This document shows positions 19,812 to 20,000 of a DNA stretch of 20,000 nucleotides, piece after piece. The stretch's first letter is position 1, and each line of letters starts with the position of its first letter. The position numbers and the translations under genes are program-made. The notes beneath the pieces were generated by a model that was given only the letters and a program-made list of their open reading frames with translations, did no database searches and was not told where the DNA came from. Source of the DNA: Oppiella nova. Lineage: Eukaryota; Arthropoda; Arachnida; Sarcoptiformes; Oppiidae. Location: the NCBI GenBank assembly GCA_905397405.1, contig CAJPVJ010000606.1, positions 1 through 20,000 on the forward strand, read 5' to 3'.

Positions 19812-19831
19812 CTATACTATACTATACTATA
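19812..19831 (+). repeat. (CTATA)4 pentanucleotide repeat
   Basis: Four exact CTATA units. Confidence 0.9.
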
Positions 19832-20000
19832 CCACATCAAAAAGGAATTAAAAATTAAATTTTACTTAAAAACTAGTTTTAAAAGGAGTTTTGTTTTAGT
19901 CTATTATATTCTTAGAAAGCCATTGCCAAAGTCCATTGAAAATTGCTGAGTTAATTAAAAAGTTTTTGAAACAAAATGTCATTTAATTGGACGAACAGTT

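Larger units (their letters stand above)
14791..20000 (-). other. Upstream intron (to Ig1 or signal-peptide exon outside the window)
   Basis: More than 5.2 kb with no Ig-like frame. It contains several CT, GA and GT tracts, an 85-base inverted copy of sequence near the Ig2 exon (15603-15687) and a 46-base repeat (16324-16369). It is called intron because the Ig2 exon needs a phase 1 partner upstream carrying Ig1; part of it could in principle be intergenic if the gene model is unusual. Confidence 0.65.

Noticed and set aside
1-20000. CRISPR arrays, tRNA or rRNA genes, prokaryotic operons
   Set aside because: No spaced direct-repeat array, no tRNA B-box with matching arms and no rRNA-like sequence noticed; splice structure shows a eukaryotic gene.

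Overview
The window reads as arthropod nuclear DNA: AT-rich, full of long (GA)n/(CT)n microsatellites, with short exons split by GT-AG introns. The only gene I can support lies on the minus strand. It is an internal part of a Down syndrome cell adhesion molecule (Dscam) family gene. Host is inferred as a chelicerate, perhaps an acariform mite, from overall appearance only.

Nine exons, read from high to low coordinates, form one continuous open frame of 584 codons: 14200-13874, 11038-10745, 4851-4634, 4296-4239, 2285-2113, 1932-1698, 1098-937, 691-605 and 378-181. Every exon has an AG acceptor, a GT donor and compatible phases. Compared from memory with Drosophila Dscam1, they encode immunoglobulin domains Ig2 to Ig7. 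The signal peptide and Ig1 must lie beyond 20000. Ig8-Ig10, the fibronectin III repeats, the membrane segment and the cytoplasmic tail must lie before position 1. Ig2, Ig3 and Ig7 are the domains encoded by hypervariable exon arrays in insect Dscam1. Here each appears once, apart from a near-identical second copy of the Ig2 exon (14491-14790), so this looks like a conventional, non-hypervariable Dscam paralogue.

The rest is intron sequence: about 0.2-0.6 kb between the 3' exons, 1.95 kb at 2286-4238, 5.9 kb at 4852-10744, 2.8 kb at 11039-13873, and more than 5.2 kb from 14791 to the window end. I found no other credible coding gene, tRNA, rRNA, CRISPR or intact transposon.

The most striking non-gene signal is a set of six tandem direct duplications. 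In each, two near-identical copies are separated by exactly one base: an N at 3031 and an A at 2741, 3640, 4398, 12900 and 14489. Three of them have 127-base copies at an offset of exactly 128. This is best explained by overlapping contigs abutted without merging, with a one-base spacer. The Ig2 'exon duplication' is one of these, so it is probably not biology. The spacer base even creates a perfect-looking splice donor for the false exon. Two inverted repeats (85 and 46 bases) are not explained by this mechanism.
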